From positions 1,801,001-1,865,000 of the forward strand of contig NC_011989.1 of assembly GCF_000016285.1 (NCBI RefSeq): a DNA stretch of 64,000 nt, read 5' to 3'. Both the position numbers and the translations under genes were made by a program. The notes under the pieces are model-generated. The model did no database searches, was not told where the DNA came from, and saw nothing but the letters and a program-made list of their open reading frames with translations. Positions 56,807-64,000 of this stretch are shown here, one piece after another. The first letter of the stretch is position 1; every line of letters starts with the position of its first letter. The stretch comes from Allorhizobium ampelinum S4 (GTDB lineage Bacteria; Pseudomonadota; Alphaproteobacteria; Rhizobiales; Rhizobiaceae).

Positions 56807-57474
56807 AACTGGTCCTGTTCGATTGTGACGGTACCTTAATCGACAGCGCAGGCACCATTCACGAGAGCATGCGCCGTACGTTTCTTGCTTTCGGCAAGCC
56901 GGAGCCAACGCTTGCTGCGACCAAAAGCATCATGGGCCTGACGCTGGATATCGCTATCGCCCGCATCGACGGCAAGCAGCATGTCGATGACGAAGCGGTG
57001 GCCATGCGGGACCATTACAAATCGCTGTTTACCGAAGTGCGCCAGGCACCCGGCTATAGCGAACCGCTGTTTGACGGTATCCGCGCGTTGATCGAGCGGC
57101 TGGCTGCGGAAGACGAAATCCTGATCGGCGCTGTGACCGGCAAATCCCGGCGCGGCTTGAACTATGTTCTCGACGCTCACGGTTTTCAGTCCTATTTCAC
57201 TGTGTCGCGTACGGCGGACGATTGTCCGTCCAAACCGCATCCGGCTATGGTGACGGAATGCTGCGACGAAACCGGGATGGATTTGAAAGATACCGTGGTG
57301 ATCGGTGACGCGATCTACGATATGCAAATGGCCAGAAGCGCTGGCGTCAAGGCAATCGGCGTCAGTTGGGGCAGCGCCAGCACCGACCAATTGAAGGCCA
57401 GCGGTGCGCATCTCGTCGTAGACCGGGCCGACGAGCTTCTTGCTCATATTTTGGGGGTGACCCATCATGCGTGA
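56803..57474 (+). CDS. HAD-superfamily hydrolase (phosphoglycolate phosphatase-like)
   Basis: The 223-residue phosphatase has HAD motif I FDCDGTLIDS (residues 5-14), motif II threonine in GAVTGKSRRG, motif III lysine in SKPHP and motif IV GDAIYDMQMA. The alpha-helical cap is of the Gph type. It overlaps both the synthase upstream and the ATP12 gene downstream, and in Rhizobiales this trio usually travels together. Confidence 0.92.
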   Translation: MKLVLFDCDGTLIDSAGTIHESMRRTFLAFGKPEPTLAATKSIMGLTLDIAIARIDGKQHVDDEAVAMRDHYKSLFTEVRQAPGYSEPLFDGIRALIERLAAEDEILIGAVTGKSRRGLNYVLDAHGFQSYFTVSRTADDCPSKPHPAMVTECCDETGMDLKDTVVIGDAIYDMQMARSAGVKAIGVSWGSASTDQLKASGAHLVVDRADELLAHILGVTHHA

Positions 57475-58252
57475 TATTTTCGAGGGCCTGACGCCTGAAT
57501 TAAGCGATCCTGATCCGGTACGCCGGGCGCAGATCCAGATGAAAAAGCCCTTGCCGAAGCGCTTCTATAAAGACGTGACCATTGCAGCGGGGCAGGATGG
57601 TCATGCGGTGCTTCTGGATGGCAAGACGGTCAAGACACCAGCCCGAAACGCCCTCGTGCTGCCGACAGAGCCTTTGGCTGCGTTGGTTGCTGGCGAATGG
57701 CAGGGACAAGGTGAGTTCATCGATCCCGCAACGATGCCGGTTACCCGGCTGGTGAATACGGCGCTTGATGCTGTCAGCGCCAATACGCAAGAGGTACTGG
57801 ACGATATTGTCCGGTTCTGCGGCAATGACATGCTCTGCTACCGGGCCGATGCGCCTCAGGAACTGGTGGAGCGCCAGAGTGCAAAATGGGACCCGGTTTT
57901 AGGCTGGCTTGCCGATACGCATGGCGCACGGGTTCTTCAGACCAGCGGCATCATCTACCAACCCCAGCCATCGGACGCAATCGAGGCATTTGAGCGGGCA
58001 TTGCAGCGCTATCGCGATGGTGTGGCGCTCGCCAGCCTGCACGTGATGACGTCGCTGACAGGGTCCGCCATTCTGGCGCTGGCGCTGGCCGATGGCGCGC
58101 TGACATTGTTCGACGCCTGGGATCTCGCCCATCTGGACGAAAACTGGACGGACGAGCACTGGGGCAGCGATATGGAAGCAGAAGCACGACGCGCGGCCCG
58201 TTTCGTAGACATGCAGTCCGCCTATGATGTGCTGAGGGCTGCTCGCGCTTGA
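57467..58252 (+). CDS. ATP12 family F1-ATPase assembly chaperone
   Basis: The 261-residue protein matches ATP12, which helps the F1 alpha subunit fold and assemble in mitochondria and alphaproteobacteria. Typical segments are RFYKDVTI, LLDGKTVKTPARNALVLPT, EWQGQGEFIDPATMPVTRLVNTALD, LCYRA and the C-terminal DAWDLAHLDENWTDEHWG. It overlaps the HAD gene by eight bases and ends tail-to-tail with the DUF1883 gene. Confidence 0.93.
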   Translation: MRDIFEGLTPELSDPDPVRRAQIQMKKPLPKRFYKDVTIAAGQDGHAVLLDGKTVKTPARNALVLPTEPLAALVAGEWQGQGEFIDPATMPVTRLVNTALDAVSANTQEVLDDIVRFCGNDMLCYRADAPQELVERQSAKWDPVLGWLADTHGARVLQTSGIIYQPQPSDAIEAFERALQRYRDGVALASLHVMTSLTGSAILALALADGALTLFDAWDLAHLDENWTDEHWGSDMEAEARRAARFVDMQSAYDVLRAARA

Positions 58253-58271
58253 GTTCGATGCTATAGCGGTG

Positions 58272-58577
58272 TCAGCTCGCCTTTTTGGATTTCACTGGCG
58301 GGGCGACCATCTTCACCGAGGATTCCGCCAGGCCATGATGGCCCTCCATATCGACGATCAGATGCCAATGAGCTTGCTCGGGAACGACGATTTTGACCGG
58401 GGCCTTCTTGGCGACACCGCCGGCAAATTTGTAATCCAGCCCTTCCTTGAAACGCTGGAAATTGCTGGCGGTCATCAGTCGGACGTTGTTGATGGCATTC
58501 AACTGGACTTCCAGAATGGTGCCCGCCCGCAATTCCTTCAGATCGTAATGGGTGAACCGAAAGCTCGGTTTGGTCAT
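58272..58577 (-). CDS. DUF1883 domain protein
   Basis: The 101-residue protein is almost entirely a DUF1883 domain: FTHYDLKELRAGTILEVQL, NVRLMTASNFQRFKEG, GGVAKKAPVKIVVP and HWHLIVDMEGHHG. DUF1883 domains also occur fused to TIR domains elsewhere, where the function is unclear; here it stands alone, with a Lys-rich tail. The ATG at 58577 has an excellent GGAGGAGG ribosome site. Confidence 0.85.
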   Translation of the reverse strand: MTKPSFRFTHYDLKELRAGTILEVQLNAINNVRLMTASNFQRFKEGLDYKFAGGVAKKAPVKIVVPEQAHWHLIVDMEGHHGLAESSVKMVAPPVKSKKAS

Positions 58578-58749
58578 GATGGGCCTCCTCCCGCACGAGG
58601 CATGATTGTGGTTATCGCGGCCGGTGCGCGAAGCGTGGTTGCATGTCGCTACGATCATTTCAAATCGTATAATCGATCCAAAAATCTCGAAAGAGCCGTG
58701 GCTTTTAAGTTCTGCTAAAATAAAACAGGATCATTAAGGAAATCCTAGA

Positions 58750-58888
58750 TGAATGAGGTGGAACTTATCGGTTCGCCACTCGTTCGTGAGTGGGGCTGAT
58801 GTGAGGGTTTCGAACCCCCCTATCGGAGCCGGATCGTCGGCCCCCAACCTCTGGTTACCCCGCCCAGGCTATGCCGGGCGGGGTTTTT
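58750..58888 (+). ncRNA. candidate structured small RNA with strong terminator
   Basis: The stretch between the DUF1883 and MFS genes, both on the minus strand, contains a plus-strand intrinsic terminator (58858-58888) and no plus-strand gene before it. Upstream of the terminator lie stem-loops GCCACTC/GAGTGG(GGC) (58775-58796), GGCTGAT...ATCGGAGCC enclosing GGGTT-TCG-AACCC (58794-58829), and a short GCCGG...CCGGC-like pair near 58829-58841. This is the layout of a trans-acting sRNA of roughly 100-140 nt. The 5' end is uncertain and I cannot assign it to a named family. Confidence 0.55.
58858..58888 (+). terminator. very strong rho-independent terminator of the candidate sRNA
   Basis: CCCCGCCC (58858-58865) pairs with GGGCGGGG (58876-58883), the stem continuing through GGC/GCC to a three-base loop, and is followed by TTTTTCAT. 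Confidence 0.85.
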
Positions 58889-58930
58889 CATAGCCTTTCA
58901 GGCAATTCCTGGAGGTTTGAAGCCCGCCGC

Positions 58931-60250
58931 TCACACTGCTTCTCTGTCGATATGGGAGGTTTTTTGTGTATCCGGCATCACGGCATAGACGATCAGCGAG
59001 ACCGCGATACATCCCGACACATACCAGTAGAACCAGCTTTCATGGCCAGCCTGCTTGAACCATAATGCGACATATTCGGCAGTGCCACCGAAGATCGACA
59101 CGGTGAGTGCATAGGGCAGGCCAACACCCAGCGCCCGAACCCCGGTTGGAAATAGTTCCGCCTTCACCACTGCGTTGATGGCAGTATAGCCTGATACGAT
59201 CACCAGCGCCGCGATGATGATGAAAAAGGCTTCCAGCGCATTGGAAGCGGTGCTCAGCGTGGTTAGCAGCGGCACGGTGCAAAGCGTGCCGAGTACGCCG
59301 AAGGCGATCAAGATCGGTCTGCGGCCAATCTTGTCGGACAGCAATCCGACGAGGGGTTGAAGGCACATGTAGAAAAACAGCGCGCCTGCCGACACCAGTG
59401 TCGAATCGTCCTTGCTGAGATGCACGGTGTTCACAAGGAATTTCTGCATATAGGTCGTATAGGTGTAGAAGGCGACAGTACCGCCCAGGGTCAGGCCAAT
59501 GACCGTGAAGACCTGCCGTGGATATTTCATCAGTTCGCGCAGTGGATTGGTCCGCACCTTTTCCGACGCCCGCTGGAATTGTTCGGTTTCGGCCATGTTG
59601 CGGCGTAAGAAGAGGGCGATAATCGCCAGTGCGCCGCCGATCACGAAGGGAATGCGCCAGCCCCAGGCCTCCAGCTCCTCACCCGTTAGCAGCAGCTTTT
59701 GCAGCAGCAACAAGACCAGAATGGCGCAAAGCTGTCCGCTGATCAGCGTCACATATTGGAAGCTCGAATAAAAGCCACGCCGCTCTTTCGTCGCCATTTC
59801 GGAAAGATAGGTGGCGCTGGTGCCGTATTCTCCGCCAAGGCTGAGGCCCTGCAACATGCGGGCCAGCATCAGGATGGCGGGGGCGGCATAACCGATCGTC
59901 GCAAAGCCCGGCGTGACCGCGATCAGCAGCGACCCGAAACACATCAGCAGGACCGAAAGCGTCAGCGCGGATTTACGCCCCTTGCTATCGGCATAGACCC
60001 CAAAAAACCAACCGCCGACAGGCCGCATGATAAAGCCGACGGCAAAGATACCAGCACTGTTGAGCAATTGCGCAGTCGGATCGCTATTGGGAAAAAAAGC
60101 GGGCGCGAAATACAGGGAAAAGGCCGAATAAACGTAAAAATCGTAATATTCGACCATATTGCCGATGGAGCCGCTGAAAATGGAGCGCAGTCGACGCGCC
60201 ATATCACCGCTATTTTCGCCCGCTGGTGGTGCGCTTTGTCTCTCTGCCAT
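58931..60250 (-). CDS. MFS transporter, metabolite:proton symporter (MHS) family
   Basis: The 439-residue protein has 12 membrane helices and the MHS signatures GNMVEYYDFYVYSAFSLYFAPAFFP, RPVGGWFFGVYADSKGRK and GLSLGGEYGTSATYLSEMA. It is closest in pattern to alpha-ketoglutarate permease (KgtP) and related organic acid symporters; the actual substrate is not certain. The start at 60250 has GAGGAAGC upstream. No catabolic gene is adjacent. Confidence 0.92.
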   Translation of the reverse strand: MAERQSAPPAGENSGDMARRLRSIFSGSIGNMVEYYDFYVYSAFSLYFAPAFFPNSDPTAQLLNSAGIFAVGFIMRPVGGWFFGVYADSKGRKSALTLSVLLMCFGSLLIAVTPGFATIGYAAPAILMLARMLQGLSLGGEYGTSATYLSEMATKERRGFYSSFQYVTLISGQLCAILVLLLLQKLLLTGEELEAWGWRIPFVIGGALAIIALFLRRNMAETEQFQRASEKVRTNPLRELMKYPRQVFTVIGLTLGGTVAFYTYTTYMQKFLVNTVHLSKDDSTLVSAGALFFYMCLQPLVGLLSDKIGRRPILIAFGVLGTLCTVPLLTTLSTASNALEAFFIIIAALVIVSGYTAINAVVKAELFPTGVRALGVGLPYALTVSIFGGTAEYVALWFKQAGHESWFYWYVSGCIAVSLIVYAVMPDTQKTSHIDREAV

Positions 60251-60712
60251 ATTGCTTCCTCACCTGTGCCGATTCTCTTCCCTATGGGGGGGTGCATGAT
60301 TCGGGGTTCACCCGACATGCTATAGGTATTTGTTTTCGCATGTCTTTTCCCCGAACTGCTGCAGCCTTTCGGGAGGCATGTTTTAACAGGCAAAACCGTT
60401 GCATGGTCGGCTGGCATCTCGCAAGACGGGAATTCTACAAAATTTTGGTTGTCGTTGCGGTGTGGTTCCGTGCTGGAATTGCAGTTCCAGCTTTTCCTTT
60501 AATCGGTTCCGGTTTGAGGAATTATGCAGTACAGCGTCTCTGGCCCGAGCTCTTTGCCCGCGCTTTTGGGCCGTTGCTGTGCTGGCACGGCATAATTTGC
60601 GAACCGAATGGGGTTCTCGACGTTATGCCTCGTCAAGGCTCGCCGCGCTGCCGGTACATGACTGTTTCTGCTTTCATCCGTCACGGATAAGGCCTCTGTG
60701 ACGGAGAAAAAC
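60251..60712. other. intergenic region between divergent transporter genes
   Basis: About 460 bases separate the MFS and LysE-type genes. Open frames here lack ribosome sites and recognisable products. I see no strong palindrome or RNA-like structure. Confidence 0.5.
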
Positions 60713-61339
60713 ATGCTGATTATCCTGCTGCTCAAGGGCGTGTTGCTCGGTATTGCCGTGGCCGCACCGATTGGGCCAATCGGCACGCTCTGTATCAACC
60801 GCACCATGGAGCGTGGTTTCTGGCATGGGGTGTCAGCCGGGCTTGGAGCTGCCATCGGCGACATGGTCTTCGCCATTGCTGCCGCAGCGGGCTTTGCCGC
60901 CATGCAGGATCTGCTGGCTGAAATATCACTGCCGCTAAAACTGGTCGGTGGCACGCTGATTTTGCTGATCGGTATCCGCATGCTTGCAGCGCGGCCACCG
61001 CGACCGGCAGCACAGATCAAGGCCAGCGATTTTATCCGCACCACCATGTCCACCTTCGGGCTGACGATTACCAATCCTGCGACAATCTTTGGTTTCGCAG
61101 CATTATTTGCAGGCGCGGGTCTCGCCGATACCGGCGAAGTCAGCCCGTTCTTTTTGGTTGCAGGGGTGTTTCTTGGGTCGCTGATCTGGTGGTTTGCGCT
61201 GTGCGGCGCTGTCGTCTGGCTGAAAAGCCGATTGCCGGACCATTTCACGATCTGGGTTCAACGCGGCTCCGCCGTGCTGCTGATCGGCTTCGGCCTGATT
61301 TCTCTCGGCCTTGCCGCCCGGCAATATTGGGGTGGGTGA
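60713..61339 (+). CDS. LysE family amino acid/metabolite exporter
   Basis: The 208-residue inner-membrane protein has about six helices and the LysE/RhtB signatures PIGPIGTLCINRTMERGFWHGVSAGLGAAIGD and LTITNPATIFGFAALFAG. Such proteins export amino acids or related compounds; the substrate is unknown. The ATG at 60713 directly follows GGAGAAAAAC; a GTG at 60698 is in frame but less likely. It converges with the flagellar-rod-like gene across a palindromic repeat. Confidence 0.9.
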   Translation: MLIILLLKGVLLGIAVAAPIGPIGTLCINRTMERGFWHGVSAGLGAAIGDMVFAIAAAAGFAAMQDLLAEISLPLKLVGGTLILLIGIRMLAARPPRPAAQIKASDFIRTTMSTFGLTITNPATIFGFAALFAGAGLADTGEVSPFFLVAGVFLGSLIWWFALCGAVVWLKSRLPDHFTIWVQRGSAVLLIGFGLISLGLAARQYWGG

Positions 61340-61345
61340 GGGCGA

Positions 61346-61389
61346 GCATTTCCAGGAAAAGTGTGAAGCGGTTTTCCGTCTGGAAATGC
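61346..61389. repeat. rhizobial palindromic repeat between convergent genes
   Basis: GCATTTCCAG (61346-61355) mirrors CTGGAAATGC (61380-61389), with inner GGAAAA/TTTTCC arms and the spacer GTGTGAAGCGG. The motif is a familiar intergenic palindrome of rhizobia. It may end transcription of both flanking genes. Confidence 0.65.
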
Positions 61390-61402
61390 GTAAAACAAAG
61401 AG

Positions 61403-61729
61403 CTAGTCGCGTTTGACGCTCATCAGCATGTCCCACATATCGGCGCCGGTCTCGAACACTTTCGCATTGGCAGCGAGACCGTTTTCGGCGCCGATCATGT
61501 CGGTGATCTCACGTAAGGGATCGACATTGGAGGTGTCTTGCGTCGCAGGCGCGTCCGTGGAGCGGGTTGTGGTTGCTGCAACGCCTGAGCCGCTGGCCGA
61601 AAGAGTGGTGTTCAGCCGTTGATATCCGGGCGTATCGGCATTGGCGATATTGCTGGCAATATTGGTCAGCCGCGTCTGCTGGGCCAACATACCTGATGTT
61701 GCACTGTTCAAAACACCGGAAATGCTCAT
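61403..61729 (-). CDS. solitary flagellar basal-body rod-like protein
   Basis: The 108-residue protein has the N-terminal rod motif (SGMLAQQTRLTNIASNIANADTPGYQR, residues about 11-37) and the C-terminal FlgC-type motif (ENGLAANAKVFETGADMWDMLMSVKRD), joined by a short linker with no hypervariable domain. True FlgB/FlgC are longer (130-140) and lie in flagellar clusters; no flagellar gene is adjacent. It may be a paralog or remnant that has kept the export and polymerisation ends. AAGGACGGATC precedes the ATG. Confidence 0.8.
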   Translation of the reverse strand: MSISGVLNSATSGMLAQQTRLTNIASNIANADTPGYQRLNTTLSASGSGVAATTTRSTDAPATQDTSNVDPLREITDMIGAENGLAANAKVFETGADMWDMLMSVKRD

Positions 61730-61849
61730 CTGATCCGTCCTTGGCTTGGTATAACAAGGTGTAGCGGACACGGTTTACCGAAGGCTGAACAGTCAAGCTT
61801 AACAATAAGATAGCGGATGTCTCAAGCTGATACGGTTAGAACATCAAGC

Positions 61850-62686
61850 TCAGATCAGCCGCAGGCCTTTCAGGCTGGCATGGCCCTGTTTGCCGATGAT
61901 CACATGGTCATGCACGGTGATGCCGAGAGGTTTGGCCGTGTCGATAATGGTTTTGGTCATCTCAATATCGGCGCGGGATGGTGTCGGATCACCACTTGGA
62001 TGGTTATGCACAAGGATAATGGCCGTGGCGGATAATTCGAGCGCGCGTTTGACCACTTCCCGCGGATAGACGGGCGTGTGGTCAACCGTGCCACGGCCCT
62101 GCACTTCATCGGCGATCAGCGTATTGCGCTTGTCGAGAAACAGGATGCGGAACTGTTCAGTGGTTTCATAGGCCATGGCGGCGTGGCAATAATCGATCAC
62201 GCTCGACCAGGAGGATAGGATCTGTTTGCCCTTCAACTCGCTTTTCAGCATCCGCTGCGCCGCCGATGAAATCAGCTTCAGATCAAGCGCCACGGCCTCG
62301 CCGACGCCTTTCACTTCCTGAAGCAGGGTGTGTTTTGCGCCAAATACGCCCGCAAGGCTGCCAAACCGGTCCAGCAGAGCCTTGGCAATCGGTTTGGTGT
62401 CACGCCGTGGGATCAGCCGGAACAACAGCAGTTCCAGCACTTCGTAATCGGCTAGCGCCTCATCGCCCTTTTCCTTGAACCGCAGGCGCAATCGCTCCCG
62501 GTGGCCATGGTAATGTTCAGACTGCTTGGCACTGGTGTCCGGCGCCTTTTTCATCGCCTTCGGCTTCTGGACCTGTTCGGCGAAAAAGCCGCGCTCGTCC
62601 TGCTCGTAATCGAAGCTCTCGTCCTGTTCCGGCAGGAAGGACGAGGAGGCGGTTTCGTCGACGTTAAAGCGCGGAGGCTTGTTCAT
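61850..62686 (-). CDS. radC: RadC family protein (JAMM/MPN+)
   Basis: The 278-residue protein has an N-terminal extension of about 60 residues rich in acidic residues, a helix-hairpin-helix segment ([14 protein letters not shown]...[15 protein letters not shown]) and the JAMM metalloprotease-like motif [18 protein letters not shown]. RadC was named for DNA repair, but that role is disputed and the biochemical function is unknown. The start is three bases after the end of map, so the two are cotranscribed. Confidence 0.93.
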   Translation of the reverse strand: MNKPPRFNVDETASSSFLPEQDESFDYEQDERGFFAEQVQKPKAMKKAPDTSAKQSEHYHGHRERLRLRFKEKGDEALADYEVLELLLFRLIPRRDTKPIAKALLDRFGSLAGVFGAKHTLLQEVKGVGEAVALDLKLISSAAQRMLKSELKGKQILSSWSSVIDYCHAAMAYETTEQFRILFLDKRNTLIADEVQGRGTVDHTPVYPREVVKRALELSATAIILVHNHPSGDPTPSRADIEMTKTIIDTAKPLGITVHDHVIIGKQGHASLKGLRLI

Positions 62687-62689
62687 TGC

Positions 62690-63526
62690 TCAGCCTTGCA
62701 AGGGAGGCAGGCCCGGACGGTCAAGCCCGGCAGGCGACAGTGTGAAGATTTCGCAGCCGGACGAGGTAACGCCGACGGTATGTTCATACTGCGCTGTCAA
62801 CGACCGGTCGCGGGTCACCGCCGTCCAGCCATCGGCCAATACCTTCACATGCGGCTTGCCCAGATTGATCATCGGCTCGATGGTGAAGATCATGCCCTCG
62901 CGTATTTCCGGGCCTTCGTCGGGCCGGCCATAATGCAGGATATTTGGGCTGTCGTGAAACAGTTGGCCAACGCCGTGGCCGCAGAAATCACGCACCACGG
63001 AACAGCGCTGCGCCTCGGCAAAGCTTTGGATGGCTGCACCGATCGCGCCCGTGCGCGCTCCCGGCCTGACGGCCTCTATGCCACGCATCAGGCATTCATG
63101 GGTGACTTCGAGCAGACGTTCGGCGGCGCGCTTGATTTCGCCGACCGGATACATCCGGCTGGAATCGCCATGCCAGCCATCCACCACATAGGTCACGTCG
63201 ATATTGACGATATCGCCTTCGCGCAACGGTTTTTCATCGGGAATACCGTGGCAGACAACATGGTTGATCGAGGTGCAGACCGAGTGCCGGTAGCCGCGAT
63301 AATTCAGGGTTGCAGGCAGAACGCCGTTGTCCATGCCAAAATCGAAGACAAACCTGTCGATTTCATTGGTGGTAACGCCGGGCTTTACCATCGGGGCCAA
63401 GGCGTCCAGGCAGCGGGCTGTGACCTGGCAGGCCTTGCGCATCGCTTCGAACGCATCCGCGCCATAGAGACGGATCGCACCGGTGTTTTTAAGCGGCGCG
63501 GTTGCCGCGTCGATGTAATTTACCAT
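62690..63526 (-). CDS. map: methionine aminopeptidase, type I
   Basis: The 278-residue enzyme removes the initiator methionine. Metal ligands are visible: Asp in NIDVTYVVDGWHGDSSRMYPVG (two aspartates), His in FCGHGVGQLFHDSPNI, Glu in FTIEPMINLG and a final Glu in TAQYEHTVGVT. The ATG at 63526 (MVNYID) is the usual rhizobial start; ATG 63544 is also in frame. The map-radC order is common in Rhizobiales. Confidence 0.96.
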   Translation of the reverse strand: MVNYIDAATAPLKNTGAIRLYGADAFEAMRKACQVTARCLDALAPMVKPGVTTNEIDRFVFDFGMDNGVLPATLNYRGYRHSVCTSINHVVCHGIPDEKPLREGDIVNIDVTYVVDGWHGDSSRMYPVGEIKRAAERLLEVTHECLMRGIEAVRPGARTGAIGAAIQSFAEAQRCSVVRDFCGHGVGQLFHDSPNILHYGRPDEGPEIREGMIFTIEPMINLGKPHVKVLADGWTAVTRDRSLTAQYEHTVGVTSSGCEIFTLSPAGLDRPGLPPLQG

Positions 63527-63651
63527 TCCATTATCATCCCGCATTCAATTTCAGTTTTTTACATACCGCAGGCAAAGGTTGTTCGTCCATCACGATCCGC
63601 AGGCCATGATCAATTCTTAACCGCTTCCGGTCTGCTATACCCAGGTCATCT

Positions 63652-64000
63652 TCAATTGCAGTCAGTGGCTCCTTGCAGGAAGGCACGGGCCGCGCCACTG
63701 ATGCGCCTCTCACGGTGGCGTAGGGCGGTGAAATGTCGAGCCGGAAGTGGGATCGGGGCAATCTGCAATGCGCCGCTTGCCACAAGCGCTTGCACTGCCG
63801 ACCGAGACAGCGCGCTGGCGCAGCCGCCCGCTCCAAGCGCCGATAGAACCGCTTCATTGGATGGAAAGGTCAAGGCCACGGTCAGCGACGACGGTTCTAT
63901 CTCCATCGCCTTCAATGCCTGCTCGAAATAGGCGCGCGTACCGGAACCATGCTCCCGCAAAATCCAGGGCGTGGCCAGAATCGCCGCTGGCATATCCACG
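63652..64000 (-). CDS. LysR family regulator, C-terminal fragment
   Basis: The frame runs off the right edge and gives about 115 residues of a LysR-type substrate-binding domain: WILREHGSGTRAYFEQAL, LTFPSNEAVLSALGAGGCASALSRSAVQ and a C-terminal LPARHFTALRHRERRISGAARAFL. The REHGSGTR motif resembles the CysL/YwfK/CbbR-like group, which responds to small anions or sugar phosphates. The DNA-binding half and target genes lie outside the window. Confidence 0.85.
   Translation of the reverse strand, partial: VDMPAAILATPWILREHGSGTRAYFEQALKAMEIEPSSLTVALTFPSNEAVLSALGAGGCASALSRSAVQALVASGALQIAPIPLPARHFTALRHRERRISGAARAFLQGATDCN

Noticed and set aside
58790..58830. A tRNA/tmRNA-like T-arm (GGGGG-TTCGAAA-CCCTC) on the minus strand
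   Set aside because: The T-loop is perfect, but no D-arm, anticodon arm or tmRNA tag-coding segment is found nearby on that strand. The stem is equally part of the plus-strand hairpins of the candidate sRNA.
60226..60690. A 154-codon frame between the MFS and LysE-type genes
   Set aside because: No ribosome site, Cys/Trp/Arg-rich composition typical of non-coding translation, and it overlaps the MFS start.

Overview
The window is about 64 kb of gene-dense chromosome from an alphaproteobacterium, almost certainly a member of the Rhizobiaceae close to Agrobacterium/Allorhizobium/Rhizobium. The case rests on gene content: a giant Growth Pole Ring-like protein, a NadQ-type regulator beside nadABC, DUF2336, BTLCP and PilZ proteins, tpiA-secG-pyrG, and two-palindrome intergenic repeats of the RIME1 type. 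Most genes are core housekeeping or conserved Rhizobiales hypotheticals. I see no phage, insertion sequence, integron, CRISPR array, toxin-antitoxin pair or defence island, and no rRNA or tRNA gene that I can support.

Layout. 0-9 kb: end of a Zur-like regulator, gamma-carbonic anhydrase, small secreted proteins, a D,D-carboxypeptidase with SPOR domain, BTLCP and PilZ proteins, and a PAP2 acid phosphatase carrying autotransporter-type repeats. 9-16 kb: rhomboid protease, CBS protein, patatin, hisI, folE, a NifU-like scaffold, yidD and thrS. 17-21.5 kb: nadQ followed by the overlapping nadA-nadB-nadC operon, with a perfect palindrome at its promoter. 21.5-29 kb: conserved hypotheticals, a nitroreductase/flavin reductase pair, DUF2336, GNAT and parE. 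29-37 kb: hydrolase, diguanylate cyclase, tpiA, secG and pyrG (each ending in a hairpin terminator), then a serine hydrolase and an atypical ureohydrolase. 37-44 kb: the 2252-residue Growth Pole Ring-like coiled-coil protein, divergent from a small Hpt protein. 44-48 kb: ferredoxin, DUF922 protein and the folP-folB-folK operon. 48-53.5 kb: gcvT-gcvH-gcvP behind a tandem glycine riboswitch. 53.5-64 kb: PCu(A)C copper chaperone, small proteins, crcB, an rluC-type synthase/HAD/ATP12 operon, a DUF1883 protein, a candidate structured small RNA, an MHS-type transporter, a LysE-type exporter, a solitary flagellar-rod-like protein, radC, map and the end of a LysR regulator.

The functional themes are cofactor supply (NAD, folate, glycine cleavage one-carbon units, histidine), envelope and polar growth (carboxypeptidase, Growth Pole Ring-like protein, secG, yidD), and c-di-GMP or phosphorelay signalling (GGDEF, PilZ, Hpt).

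The observations most worth following up are: four RIME1-like elements that each abut the stop codon of a gene in the same relative polarity, one of them supplying the last codons of an enzyme; an unannotated structured transcript with a very strong terminator near 58.8 kb; a long run of exact 44/88-residue repeats with 11-residue periodicity in the polar-growth protein; and several operator-like palindromes or direct repeats. I did not find a clearly new multi-gene system. All assignments come from reading the sequence without database searches.
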